Part shown: one piece after another, positions 1-8,361 of the stretch
Layout of the letters: each line of letters opens with the position of its first letter
How positions within the stretch are numbered: the stretch's first letter is position 1
From: Vibrio sp. FE10
GTDB lineage: Bacteria; Pseudomonadota; Gammaproteobacteria; Enterobacterales; Vibrionaceae
Reading direction: 5' to 3'
Length of the DNA stretch: 64,000 bases
Assembly (NCBI RefSeq): GCF_030297155.1
Contig: NZ_AP028067.1
Location: 3,534,001 to 3,598,000 of the forward strand
Program-made: the position numbers and the translations under genes
The notes under the pieces: model-generated
The model's input: only the letters and a program-made list of their open reading frames with translations
Database searches by the model: none
What the model was told of the DNA's origin: nothing

Positions 1-1
1 C

Positions 2-616
2 TCGAAAAGTGAAGCGGTTTCCTTCGTCTTACATTGCCCGCAAAACTTAATCATTGGCCAACTATACCCAGCGCTTGAAGCCTTTCTGCTAGAAAAAAGT
101 CATGTGGATGTCGTTATTGAGCCTGCCAACACAAATGTGCTGCTTAGCCAAACTTCTTTTGATTTAGCCATACGTAGTGGAGAGCAAAGAGACTCGTCTT
201 TTTATCAGAAAAAGTTAGCCAGCATTGCCGTCTGCCTTGTCTCAAGACGAGACTGCAAAAGCCGAGATCGACTCATTATGCCGTACTCTAAGACGCAAAT
301 TTCAGGGCAAGACTTGCTAAGTATCGAGCGGCAATACTCTAAGGTTTCTCGGGTTAACGACATTACCTTGGTACGCAAACTGGTCGCGTCAGGCATGGGT
401 GTAGGCCTATTGCCTATGACAGAGATCGCCGATTTGTATAGTGAGATGTCCGGGCACGTTCAATACGACTCTGAGATACTTTTTACTCGGCCTATGTATG
501 CCTTGTGGGCGAATAAACCCAAGCCTTCGTCACTGTCCCAAGATCTGATCACATGTATCGAGAGTTGTGTTCAAAACACTCCTGCTTTACAAGGGCGCAT
601 GGTTGATTTGACGTGA
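2..616 (+). CDS. LysR-type transcriptional regulator, C-terminal part
   Basis: The frame is open from the first bases of the window, so the gene begins upstream and only the last ~204 residues are visible. They match the periplasmic-binding-like effector domain of LysR-type regulators: a segment with FDLAIRSGEQRDSSFYQKK (the ligand-cleft strand followed by the loop naming the hydrophobic contact) and later LVASGMGVGLLPMTEIADL, the typical gly-rich helix near the end of lobe II. The DNA-binding helix-turn-helix is outside the window. It lies left of a decayed gene and a divergent trmL, in a stretch unlike the rest of the window, so it may be part of an acquired segment. Target genes and ligand cannot be told. 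Confidence 0.8.
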   Translation, partial: SKSEAVSFVLHCPQNLIIGQLYPALEAFLLEKSHVDVVIEPANTNVLLSQTSFDLAIRSGEQRDSSFYQKKLASIAVCLVSRRDCKSRDRLIMPYSKTQISGQDLLSIERQYSKVSRVNDITLVRKLVASGMGVGLLPMTEIADLYSEMSGHVQYDSEILFTRPMYALWANKPKPSSLSQDLITCIESCVQNTPALQGRMVDLT

Positions 617-707
617 TTGGGTTGGCTGCTACGGGAAGGTAATTTCTCCATATATCAACGATTGTTGGTGAGATGATAATAAACCGACCTAGCCAAGGTT
701 ATTTGTC

Positions 708-1114
708 TTTATAGACCGCATCATACTGTTTTCCCTACAAAACTTAATATCAAGTTCATGGATAATTTACTTACCATCTTTAATCGAAGTAGATGGTGTC
801 AAGGTTGTTGCAATAGACGAATTTGGGGGCGATAGATATTAAGCTGGAGAAAATATCGATATCCGTTTATCAGTCGGCCTCCACTATGAAGACGAAGAAT
901 GGGAGTCAATGTTTTCAGGTAACCCCGAAGCCAAGAAAGAGCTAGAACATCATTGGGGCTGGCGCTATCGGGCATCGTGACAGGCATAAAACCTGAGGTA
1001 ATAGTTGATGTGGGTATTGCACATCTATCAGCACCTATCAAGACTAGTGATCCAAGAGTGGTAGGAGAAAGCATTGCATTTACCATCGATAGACTTGATG
1101 CGCACAGCAGCTAG
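708..1114 (+). pseudogene. Broken reading frame of unknown family
   Basis: Two overlapping frames read like protein but neither is intact. One frame runs through LIEVDGVKVVAIDEFGGDRY, meets TAA at 840-842, and continues in the same frame through ENIDIRLSVGLHYEDEEWES and NPEAKKELEHHWGWRY to a TGA near 968-978. From about 975 the sense continues in another frame as GIVTGIKPEVIVDVGIAHLS and ends at TAG 1112-1114 after a segment with VVGESIAFTIDRLDAHSS. So one nonsense codon and one frameshift separate three plausible pieces. I do not recognise the family. No clear start codon with a ribosome binding site is visible, and the left limit is a guess. A minus-strand open frame over the same region (799-1086) has no protein-like features. 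Confidence 0.45.
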
Positions 1115-1302
1115 CAAGGCGCTGCTGTTGGACAACTTTTCCATACTCCAATTAATCCGTTACATTCTAATTTAGTAATGTAGCTAACAAACTTTTGTCC
1201 AAAGACGTGCTGGGACTGCCAAGGGTACCCTCAATCACACATTGATAAGCCCACGCATAGGCTAATATACAAAAATTCTATTTATGTAATGCTTCACACC
1301 TA

Positions 1303-1767
1303 TCAACTACCGCCAGGAAAACCTAGTTGGCGCCAAGCTTCATAGGTAACAACTGCAACAGAATTAGAGAGGTTCATACTCCTTGCATCGGGTAGCATCG
1401 GGATACGTATGCGCTGCTCTTCTGGAATAGCATTACGTACATCATCTGGAAGGCCTGAGGTCTCAGCACCAAATAAAAGAACATCACCTTCTTGATAACG
1501 CGGCTCATCATGAGGTCGTGACCCCTTGGTCGTTAAAGCAAAAATCCTACGCTCCCCCATCGCAGAAATAAATGAATCGTAGTCTGGGTGAACAGTTACT
1601 CTTGCAAGATCTCGATAGTCTAATGCCGCACGTCGCAACTTTTTCTCCTCTAAATCAAAACCCAGCGGCTCTATGAGGTGTAAATGACAACCATTGTTAG
1701 ATGCCAATCTAATGATGTTGCCGGCGTTTGCCGCAATCTTGGGTGTGAACAGTGCGATATGGAACAT
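1303..1767 (-). CDS. trmL: tRNA (cytidine(34)-2'-O)-methyltransferase TrmL, complete copy
   Basis: A 154-residue SPOUT-class methyltransferase of normal TrmL (YibK) length. It 2'-O-methylates the wobble nucleotide of tRNA-Leu isoacceptors with S-adenosylmethionine. The N-terminal NAGNIIRL motif and the C-terminal trefoil-knot segment ([36 protein letters not shown]) are all present. The start ATG is at 1765-1767. Many residues differ from the second copy at 1940-2389, for example [13 protein letters not shown] against [13 protein letters not shown], so the two are diverged homologues and not a recent duplication. The 5' ends of the two copies face each other across about 170 bp. It probably supplies the function lost by the truncated copy, but whether it was acquired is inferred. 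Confidence 0.9.
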   Translation of the reverse strand: MFHIALFTPKIAANAGNIIRLASNNGCHLHLIEPLGFDLEEKKLRRAALDYRDLARVTVHPDYDSFISAMGERRIFALTTKGSRPHDEPRYQEGDVLLFGAETSGLPDDVRNAIPEEQRIRIPMLPDARSMNLSNSVAVVTYEAWRQLGFPGGS

Positions 1768-1939
1768 TATGCTAAGATCTTTTTTTGTAATGATGTGTCG
1801 GAAATATACCGAGATTTAGCGATTATTTCACAAATTTTTTTATATTAGTTTTTTTATACACTCGCCAGTAGGCTAGGCTCATTGAAACGTAATGAAATAG
1901 CACATTCACTCACTCACTTGTAAAAAAATCACTCACTTT

Positions 1940-2389
1940 TTGGTGCTTATAATAAAAGACATCATCCGCCTATGTGCTAACTGCGGCGCAAACCTGCACC
2001 TGATTGAGCCACTTGGCTTTGATTTTGAAGAGAAGAAAGTTCGTCGTGCTGGCTTGGATTACCACGACCTAGCGCGAGTAAAGCGTCACAAGAACCTAGA
2101 AGCCTTCCTTGAGTATCTAGAAAATGAACGTGAAGGTGATTTCCGTATCTTCGCTTGCACCACTAAAACTACGGGTCACCACGTTGATGCAAAATTCCAA
2201 CAAGGTGATGTGTTGATGTTTGGCCCTGAAACACGCGGCCTACCTGCTGAGTTCATCGAAAGCATGCCAATGGAGCAACGCATTCGTATTCCAATGATGC
2301 CAGACGCACGTAGCCTAAACTTATCTAACGCGGTTGCTATTATCGCATTCGAAGCGTGGAGACAAATGGGCTTTGAAGGCGCGGTATAA
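1940..2389 (+). pseudogene. trmL: trmL, Vibrio-type copy lacking its N-terminus
   Basis: From about position 1959 the frame encodes [20 protein letters not shown] and continues to [18 protein letters not shown], a clear TrmL body. The first ~16-17 residues of the family, including the NxGN motif before IIRL, are missing. They are replaced by unrelated AT-rich sequence that opens from 1901, after a TAG at 1898-1900. The only possible starts are TTG 1940 or GTG 1943, without a Shine-Dalgarno sequence; the next ATG is near the C-terminus. The SPOUT fold needs its first strand, so a functional product is unlikely. The rest has no stop or frameshift, which suggests recent damage. Downstream, a bidirectional terminator separates it from fxsA. 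Confidence 0.8.
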
Positions 2390-2470
2390 CCCAATCTCAG
2401 TAAATAACTGTTCACGCGGCCTGTTACCTGCTCCTGCGAGCAATCGTAAATAGCAGGCGACACGCAATAA

Positions 2471-2524
2471 AAAAGGCTCTTACCATTATCACTTTCTTGC
2501 GAAGGATAAAGGTAAGAGCCTTTT
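2471..2524. terminator. Bidirectional terminator between trmL copy and fxsA
   Basis: Perfect 14-bp arms (AAAAGGCTCTTACC at 2471-2484 and GGTAAGAGCCTTTT at 2511-2524) around a 26-nt loop, with A-rich and T-rich flanks so that it can end transcripts from both strands. It sits between two convergent genes. Confidence 0.8.
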
Positions 2525-2581
2525 CTGTTTCTGTTCTTGTTGTCTTTATCTTTCTATAAAGACAAACAATAAAGCAGCAAA

Positions 2582-3106
2582 TTAGTTTAAGCGATTACGA
2601 TCATTGTCATCGTCTTTCTTCTCAAACTCACCTTCAAAGGTGTTGCCGTCTTTTGATTGGTCAGCTGGATCGCGATTGAATGGGTCTTGTCCAAATGGAC
2701 TCTGGCCAAAACCAGCTTGTCCACCAGCATGGAAGCCGCCAGACATATTGCTAACCACCATTTTTTCCATCATTTTCTTAGCAATCATCGCTCTTGGTGC
2801 TGGTAGCAATACCAACATACCGAGTGCGTCCGTCATAAAGCCCGGAGTCAGCAGCAATACACCTGCAACCGCAAGCATCACGCCTTCAAGAATCTGTTGT
2901 GCTGGCATTTCACCTTGTTGTAGTCGCCCTTGGACAGACATAAGTGTCTGAATACCTTGGCTACGAACAAGAGATGCACCAACAAATGCAGTAATCAAAA
3001 CTAACGCAATAGTTGGCCACAATCCTAAGAAGCCACCAACTTGAATAAATAGACCAATCTCAATGATAGGTACGAAGATAAATAGTAATAATAAGATAGG
3101 AAACAC
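2582..3106 (-). CDS. fxsA: FxsA family inner membrane protein
   Basis: A 174-residue protein with the FxsA layout: an N-terminal membrane segment (FPILLLLFIFVPIIEIGLF), a second around residues 28-45 (LWPTIALVLITAFVGASLV), a third near 77-100 (GVMLAVAGVLLLTPGFMTDA), and a hydrophilic Gly/Gln/Asp-rich tail. The PGFMTDALG segment is the family signature. FxsA of E. coli is known for relieving exclusion of phage T7 in F-plasmid cells; its housekeeping role is not known. It is divergent from aspA, as in many gammaproteobacteria, with a shared 284-bp promoter region. The tail ends in charged repeats (EFEKKDDDNDRNRLN). Confidence 0.88.
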   Translation of the reverse strand: MFPILLLLFIFVPIIEIGLFIQVGGFLGLWPTIALVLITAFVGASLVRSQGIQTLMSVQGRLQQGEMPAQQILEGVMLAVAGVLLLTPGFMTDALGMLVLLPAPRAMIAKKMMEKMVVSNMSGGFHAGGQAGFGQSPFGQDPFNRDPADQSKDGNTFEGEFEKKDDDNDRNRLN

Positions 3107-3390
3107 ACGCCCTCCTTTGTTACGTCCAGTTTACGCTGAAAGCCCTACCAATCTCAAATTTATCCTGTAAATAAGCGTGTTTATTGACCGAGAATAACTT
3201 TGCAAAATATTGACGAAACAAAACCGAAAAAGGTGATCAACTTAATATTTTTATGCGCTAAGTACAGTATCATGTGCCACATAAGTCAGGACGGATTTAT
3301 CAGCCCAATATTCTAGCGAACGGAGTATTTGCACACAGAATAGGCTAATAACTAACTATATAATCAGAATAATTCTCTAAGGATCCTGTT

Positions 3391-4842
3391 ATGGCTAATC
3401 TATCAGAAGCTCAAGTTGAAGCTCCTCAAGCTACTCGTCTCGAAGAAGATCTACTAGGTCAACGTCATGTTCCGGCTGATGCTTACTACGGCATCCACAC
3501 TCTACGCGCAGTTGAAAACTTCAACATCTCAAATGTAACGATCTCAGATGTACCTGAATTCGTTCGCGGCATGGTGATGACAAAGAAAGCAGCGGCTTTA
3601 GCAAACAAAGAGTTAGGTGTAATCCCAAGCGAAGTGGCTAAGTACATCATTGAAGCTTGTGACCTCATTCTAGACACTGGCAAGTGCATGGATCAGTTCC
3701 CATCGGATGTATTCCAAGGTGGTGCTGGTACTTCTGTAAACATGAATGCTAACGAAGTAGTGGCAAACGTGGCGCTTGAACTTATGGGCAAAGAAAAAGG
3801 CCAATATGAGTTCATCAACCCAAATGACCATGTAAACCGCAGCCAATCAACAAACTGTGCTTACCCAACTGGTTTCCGTATCTCTGTGTACAACAGCGTT
3901 CGTAAACTGATTGATGCTATCGAGTACCTAAAAGGTGCATTCGAGCTTAAGAGCCAAGAATTCAACACAATCCTGAAGATGGGTCGTACTCAACTTCAAG
4001 ATGCAGTACCTATGACGGTTGGCCAAGAGTTCCACGCTTGGGCTGTAACCATCAATGAAGAAATCAAAAACCTAGAATACACTTCAAAGCTTCTGCTTGA
4101 AGTAAACCTAGGCGCAACGGCTATCGGTACCGGTCTGAACGCAGCACCGGGCTACCAAGGCCTAGCAGTGAAACACCTAGCTGAAGTAACTGGCCTAGAG
4201 TGTGTAGCCGCTGAAGATCTTATCGAAGCAACGTCTGACTGTGGCGCATACGTAATGACGCACGGTGCACTTAAACGTCTAGCGGTTAAACTGTCTAAGA
4301 TCTGTAACGACTTACGTCTTCTTTCTTCAGGTCCACGTACTGGCTTCAACGAGCTAAACCTACCTGAACTGCAAGCGGGTTCTTCAATCATGCCTGCTAA
4401 AGTAAACCCTGTTGTACCAGAAGTAGTAAACCAAGTTTGCTTTAAAGTTCTAGGTAACGACAACACGGTTTCTTTCGCAGCAGAAGGCGGTCAGCTTCAA
4501 TTGAACGTAATGGAACCTGTTATCGCACAAAGCATGTTTGAGTCTTTAGACATCCTAACAAACGCATGTGTGAACCTACGCGACAAGTGTGTAGACGGCA
4601 TTACTGTGAACAAAGAAGTGTGTGAATCTCACGTATTTAACTCTATCGGTATCGTAACTTACCTAAACCCATACATTGGCCACCACGAAGGTGACATCGT
4701 TGGTAAGATTTGTGCAGAAACAGGTAAGAGTGTTCGTGATGTGGTTCTAGAGCGCGGTTTATTGAGCGAAGAAGAACTTGATGACATTTTCTCTGTTGAA
4801 AATCTGATGCATCCTCAGTATAAAGCTAAGCGCTACGAGTAA
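3391..4842 (+). CDS. aspA: Aspartate ammonia-lyase (aspartase)
   Basis: A cytosolic enzyme that deaminates L-aspartate to fumarate and ammonia. The 483 residues cover the whole aspartase/fumarase fold. The signature loop [20 protein letters not shown] is near residue 330, with the catalytic serine in it; [17 protein letters not shown] and the TS-containing HVNRSQSTN segment are also present. The ATG at 3391 follows AAGGA at a spacing of 8 nt. The length is close to the E. coli enzyme (478). A strong terminator follows, then dcuA, so the fumarate produced can be exchanged for external aspartate or succinate in low-oxygen growth. The promoter lies in the divergent fxsA-aspA gap; I could not assign CRP or FNR sites there with confidence. 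Confidence 0.97.
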   Translation: MANLSEAQVEAPQATRLEEDLLGQRHVPADAYYGIHTLRAVENFNISNVTISDVPEFVRGMVMTKKAAALANKELGVIPSEVAKYIIEACDLILDTGKCMDQFPSDVFQGGAGTSVNMNANEVVANVALELMGKEKGQYEFINPNDHVNRSQSTNCAYPTGFRISVYNSVRKLIDAIEYLKGAFELKSQEFNTILKMGRTQLQDAVPMTVGQEFHAWAVTINEEIKNLEYTSKLLLEVNLGATAIGTGLNAAPGYQGLAVKHLAEVTGLECVAAEDLIEATSDCGAYVMTHGALKRLAVKLSKICNDLRLLSSGPRTGFNELNLPELQAGSSIMPAKVNPVVPEVVNQVCFKVLGNDNTVSFAAEGGQLQLNVMEPVIAQSMFESLDILTNACVNLRDKCVDGITVNKEVCESHVFNSIGIVTYLNPYIGHHEGDIVGKICAETGKSVRDVVLERGLLSEEELDDIFSVENLMHPQYKAKRYE

Positions 4843-4852
4843 AGTTAGCGAG

Positions 4853-4879
4853 AAAGGGCTCCAAACGGAGCCCTTTTTT
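4853..4879 (+). terminator. Terminator after aspA
   Basis: Stem GGGCTCC / GGAGCCC with AAAC loop (4856-4873) followed by six to seven T. It lies 14 nt after the aspA stop and would limit read-through into dcuA. Confidence 0.85.
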
Positions 4880-4961
4880 AGGCTCCAATACGGTTAACCC
4901 TGCTTATTTTGTGGATTTCCGTTGGTTGCGTTTTTACTTAATTGAACCTAAACCATAGAAC

Positions 4962-5000
4962 TATTATGTGAACATTCCAGCGGCGAATGTTCACATAATA
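4962..5000 (+). repeat. Perfect inverted repeat in the dcuA leader
   Basis: Sixteen-base arms (TATTATGTGAACATTC at 4962-4977, GAATGTTCACATAATA at 4985-5000) flank the 7-nt spacer CAGCGGC. The repeat ends 11 nt before the dcuA ribosome binding site. There is no T-run, so it is not a simple terminator. It could be an operator (the arms contain TGTGA and TCACA) or an RNA hairpin acting on dcuA expression; the sequence does not decide between these. Confidence 0.8.
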
Positions 5001-5022
5001 AAATCTAAATGAGGTGTTACTT

Positions 5023-6330
5023 ATGATTGCAGTAGAACTATTTGTCGTCCTGCTCTTTATCTTTTTGGGGGCCAGAATTGGCGGTATTGGCATCGGTTTT
5101 GCCGGTGGTGCTGGTGTTATTGCCCTTTCACTTATTCTTGGTGTTCCAACAAGCCAATCTTTTATCCCGATCGATGTAATCTTGATCATCATGTCGGTTA
5201 TCACCGCAATTGCAGCTATGCAGGTTGCTGGCGGTATGGACTGGTTGGTACAAATTGCAGAAAACTTTTTGCGTAAGCACCCTGAACGCATCACCTTTTA
5301 CGCGCCAATCGTGACCTTTGTAATGACATTGATGGCGGGTACTGGCCACACAGCATTCTCAACGCTTCCTGTAATCGCAGAAGTAGCAAAAGGCCAAGGC
5401 GTGCGTCCTTCTCGTCCACTGTCTATCGCAGTTGTAGCCTCTCAGATTGCTATCACAGCTTCGCCAATCTCGGCAGCAGTTGTGGCTTTCGCAGCAATGC
5501 TGGCACCGTTTGGTGTTGATTACCTAACGCTACTGATGGTTTGTATCCCAACAACCTTCATCGCTTGTATGGTTGGTGCGGTTGTCGCGAACTACATGGG
5601 CAGCGAACTGAAAGACGATCCTGTTTACCAAGAGCGTCTAGAAAAAGGTCTAATCAAACTGGCAACAGAAGAGAAGCGCGAAATTCTACCAACAGCGAAG
5701 AGAGCAACGTACATCTTCCTAGCGGCGATTGGTTTCGTGGTTTGTTACGCAGCGGCTATCTCTAGCTCTGTAGGCCTAATTGAAAACCCTGCTCTGGGCC
5801 GTAACGAAGCAATCATGTCTGTGATGCTAGCAGCAGCGGCTGCAATCGTTATGTTCACTAAGATCGATGCAGCTAAGATTTCTTCAGCGCCAACATTCCG
5901 CTCTGGTATGACAGCGTGTGTATGTGTACTTGGTGTGGCTTGGTTAGGTTCAACGTTTGTAAACGCACACGTTGCTGAAATCAAAGACGTAGCAGGCGCT
6001 CTACTGGCTGACTACCCATGGATGCTGGCTCTTGTTCTGTTCTTCGCTTCTATGCTGCTTTACTCTCAAGGCGCAACAACGGTTGCACTGATGCCTGCTG
6101 CTCTAGCGATTGGCGTAGCACCACTTACAGCCGTGGCTTCTTTTGCTGCAGTAAGTGCGCTGTTCGTACTTCCAACTTACCCTACGCTACTGGCAGCGGT
6201 TGAGATGGATGACACAGGCTCAACGCGTATCGGTAACTATGTATTCAACCACCCATTCTTCATTCCAGGTGTGGTAACAATCAGTACTTCGGTTGCACTA
6301 GGCTTCGCATTCGGCGGTCTGTTCATCTAA
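5023..6330 (+). CDS. dcuA: Anaerobic C4-dicarboxylate transporter DcuA
   Basis: An inner-membrane carrier of 435 residues that exchanges or takes up aspartate, fumarate, malate and succinate. The sequence follows E. coli DcuA closely: IFLGARIGGIGIGFAGGAGV at the N-terminus, MQVAGGMDWLV, AGTGHTAFSTLPVIAEVAKG, ITASPISAAVV, and the C-terminal ASFAAVSALFVLPTYPTLLA with FNHPFFIPG. About ten to twelve hydrophobic segments are seen. The ATG at 5023 is chosen because GAGGTG precedes it; an upstream in-frame GTG at 5014 overlaps that site. The gene follows aspA (180 bp apart), the usual functional pair. A perfect inverted repeat occupies the leader. Confidence 0.96.
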   Translation: MIAVELFVVLLFIFLGARIGGIGIGFAGGAGVIALSLILGVPTSQSFIPIDVILIIMSVITAIAAMQVAGGMDWLVQIAENFLRKHPERITFYAPIVTFVMTLMAGTGHTAFSTLPVIAEVAKGQGVRPSRPLSIAVVASQIAITASPISAAVVAFAAMLAPFGVDYLTLLMVCIPTTFIACMVGAVVANYMGSELKDDPVYQERLEKGLIKLATEEKREILPTAKRATYIFLAAIGFVVCYAAAISSSVGLIENPALGRNEAIMSVMLAAAAAIVMFTKIDAAKISSAPTFRSGMTACVCVLGVAWLGSTFVNAHVAEIKDVAGALLADYPWMLALVLFFASMLLYSQGATTVALMPAALAIGVAPLTAVASFAAVSALFVLPTYPTLLAAVEMDDTGSTRIGNYVFNHPFFIPGVVTISTSVALGFAFGGLFI

Positions 6331-6354
6331 CATTCGCTGATGATTAAAACTATA

Positions 6355-6379
6355 AAAGGAAGCTTCGGCTTCCTTTTTT
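6355..6379 (+). terminator. Terminator after dcuA
   Basis: Stem AAAGGAAGC / GCTTCCTTT with a stable TTCG loop, followed by a T-run; 24 nt after the dcuA stop. Confidence 0.88.
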
Positions 6380-6838
6380 GTTTTCTACTCAATGTGTTAT
6401 TTGATACACGTCAAATAACCATTATAAACTTTAAAAACCACTCAAAAATAAAGTTTGAATAAAATTCCAAGATTATCCACGCGATTAATTAGGAATGCCT
6501 ACCCAATCAATCTCCTTTTGCTTTTCCCTCTTCCACACCGAATATTAATCCAAGCTAACTAACAAAAAAACCTTGCTGTTTTTATGCCATTTTTAAGCCC
6601 TCTCATTGGCCACTATTTTTGTGAACAGCAACAAACTTAAATAACTAAGTAAGGAATAAAATAACCGCAGCTAAATTAAATCTATTCATTCGGATTGGTA
6701 AATATAAAAATAACTTTAATTTAAAGTCAGCAACTTTATATCGTTGGGTACTTTATAAATGTAAGTGTATTTACAATCTATAAATCATTAGTCGCTAATT
6801 CACATCACTTTTATTTAAGATGATGTAAGGAGATAGCC
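6380..6838. other. AT-rich non-coding gap before the YfcC-type carrier
   Basis: About 460 bp without a credible gene. It should hold the promoter of the carrier at 6839. A loose ARG-box-like sequence TGAATAAAATTCCA is at 6456-6469; the central spacing is one base short of the E. coli consensus, so the call is weak. The ribosome binding site AAGGAG lies just before 6839. No other structure stood out. Confidence 0.4.
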
Positions 6839-8287
6839 ATGACAACTCAAACGATACCAAGCGAGAAAAAAAAGGGCGGCTTCTTTGCCAATTTTAAATT
6901 CCCTTCTGCCTACACCATTTTATTTATTCTTATTGCGTTCGTAGCGCTCCTTACCTGGGTTGTTCCAGCAGGCCAATACGACCGAGCCATGAATGAAGAA
7001 CTCGGTCGAGAAGTACCCGTAACCGGAACCTATCAAGCCGTAGAAGGTAACCCTCAAGGAGTGATTGATGTACTGCTCGCGCCTATTGACGGTTTCTACG
7101 ACCACAATAGCTATGAAGCTGCGGCCATCGACGTTTCACTGTTCATCTTAATCATTGGTGGCTTCTTAGGGCTAGTAACCAAAACTGGCGCTATTGATGC
7201 TGGTATCGAACGTGTCACCGCGCGCCTAGAAGGGCGAGAAGAGTTGATGATACCGATACTGATGGCCTTGTTTGCTGCGGGCGGTACCGTCTACGGCATG
7301 GCGGAAGAATCACTGCCATTCTATACGCTGCTAGTACCTGTAATGATGGCTGCTCGCTTTGACCCTCTGGTTGCCGCTGCGACGGTACTGCTTGGCGCAG
7401 GGATTGGGGTGCTAGGTTCTACCATTAACCCATTCGCGACTGTTATCGCTGCCAACGCCTCCGGTATTCCATTTACCGATGGTATCGCGCTGCGTGTTGG
7501 TATGCTTATTATTGGCTGGGGTATTTGTGTCGCTTACGTTATGCGTTACGCAAGAATGGTTCAAGCCGACCCAACAACATCGATTGTCTACGACAAATAC
7601 GAAGAAAACAAAGCGCACTTCCTTGGTAACGCGAGTGGTGAAAAACTTGAATTCACCGCGACACGTAAACTGATTCTGACCATTTTCGGTGGCTCTTTCG
7701 CGGTAATGATTTACGGCGTATCCGTTGCTGGATGGTGGATGGCTGAGATCTCCGCGATGTTCTTAGCGGCGACAATCATCGTCGGTATTGTGTCTCGCAT
7801 GAGCGAAGAAGAATTTACCACTAGCTTCATTGATGGTGCTCGAGATCTACTGGGCGTTGCGCTTATCATAGGTATCGCACGTGGTATCGTTGTCGTAATG
7901 GACCGCGGTATGATCACCGACACCATTCTCTTCTCTGCAGAACAAATGGTGACTGGGCTATCTTCGGTTATCTTTATTAACGTGATGTTCTTCCTAGAGA
8001 TTCTATTGTCATTCTTAGTACCTTCGACGTCTGGATTAGCGGTTCTGACTATGCCAATCATGGCACCATTGGCCGATTTTGCTGGCGTAGGTCGTGACCT
8101 TGTTATCACCGCTTACCAATCTGCATCAGGCTTGGTCAACTTAATTACTCCAACCTCTGCGGTAGTAATGGGTGGCTTGGCGATAGCTCGTGTCCCTTAC
8201 GTACGCTGGGTTAAATGGGTAATGCCATTAATCGGTATCTTGATGGTGTTCTGCATCATTGTTCTGAGTATTGGTGCGCTTATCTAG
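6839..8287 (+). CDS. YfcC family transporter, probable arginine/ornithine carrier of the arc cluster
   Basis: A 482-residue polytopic membrane protein of the YfcC/DcuC-like (AitC) family, with a charged cytoplasmic N-terminus (SEKKKGGFFANFKFPSAYT) and about a dozen membrane segments. Family features include TWVVPAGQYDR, the GTVYGMAEESLPFY loop, GAGIGVLGSTINPFAT, and LVPSTSGLAVLTMPIMAPLA followed by QSASGLVNLITPTSAVVMGG. It stands directly before arcA, where other bacteria carry the antiporter ArcD, so arginine/ornithine exchange is the likely job; this is inferred from context, since the family is not ArcD itself. AAGGAG precedes the ATG. A terminator follows, so arcA is probably transcribed separately. 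Confidence 0.85.
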   Translation: MTTQTIPSEKKKGGFFANFKFPSAYTILFILIAFVALLTWVVPAGQYDRAMNEELGREVPVTGTYQAVEGNPQGVIDVLLAPIDGFYDHNSYEAAAIDVSLFILIIGGFLGLVTKTGAIDAGIERVTARLEGREELMIPILMALFAAGGTVYGMAEESLPFYTLLVPVMMAARFDPLVAAATVLLGAGIGVLGSTINPFATVIAANASGIPFTDGIALRVGMLIIGWGICVAYVMRYARMVQADPTTSIVYDKYEENKAHFLGNASGEKLEFTATRKLILTIFGGSFAVMIYGVSVAGWWMAEISAMFLAATIIVGIVSRMSEEEFTTSFIDGARDLLGVALIIGIARGIVVVMDRGMITDTILFSAEQMVTGLSSVIFINVMFFLEILLSFLVPSTSGLAVLTMPIMAPLADFAGVGRDLVITAYQSASGLVNLITPTSAVVMGGLAIARVPYVRWVKWVMPLIGILMVFCIIVLSIGALI

Positions 8288-8335
8288 ACAGCCCTAACCA
8301 ACAATCTTCAGCTAACAAGCTTCATCTTCTCGTTC

Positions 8336-8361
8336 AAAGCCGCTTTCTAGCGGCTTTTTTT
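8336..8361 (+). terminator. Terminator after the YfcC-type carrier
   Basis: Stem AAAGCCGC / GCGGCTTT, loop TTCTA, followed by T-run; 48 nt after the stop. Confidence 0.85.

Noticed and set aside
799-1086. 95-codon minus-strand open frame
   Set aside because: No family similarity and no ribosome binding site. The opposite strand carries protein-like pieces, so this is the shadow of the broken gene.
3107-3390. CRP or FNR sites in the fxsA-aspA gap
   Set aside because: Fragments such as GGTGATCAAC occur, but no sequence matched both halves of either consensus.
4843-5022. Inverted repeat before dcuA as a second aspA terminator
   Set aside because: There is no T-run after the stem, and aspA already has a strong terminator at 4853-4879.
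7412-7673. Thr/Asn-rich overlapping frames inside the carrier gene
   Set aside because: They arise from codon bias of the YfcC-type gene on the other strand or frame; no start signals.
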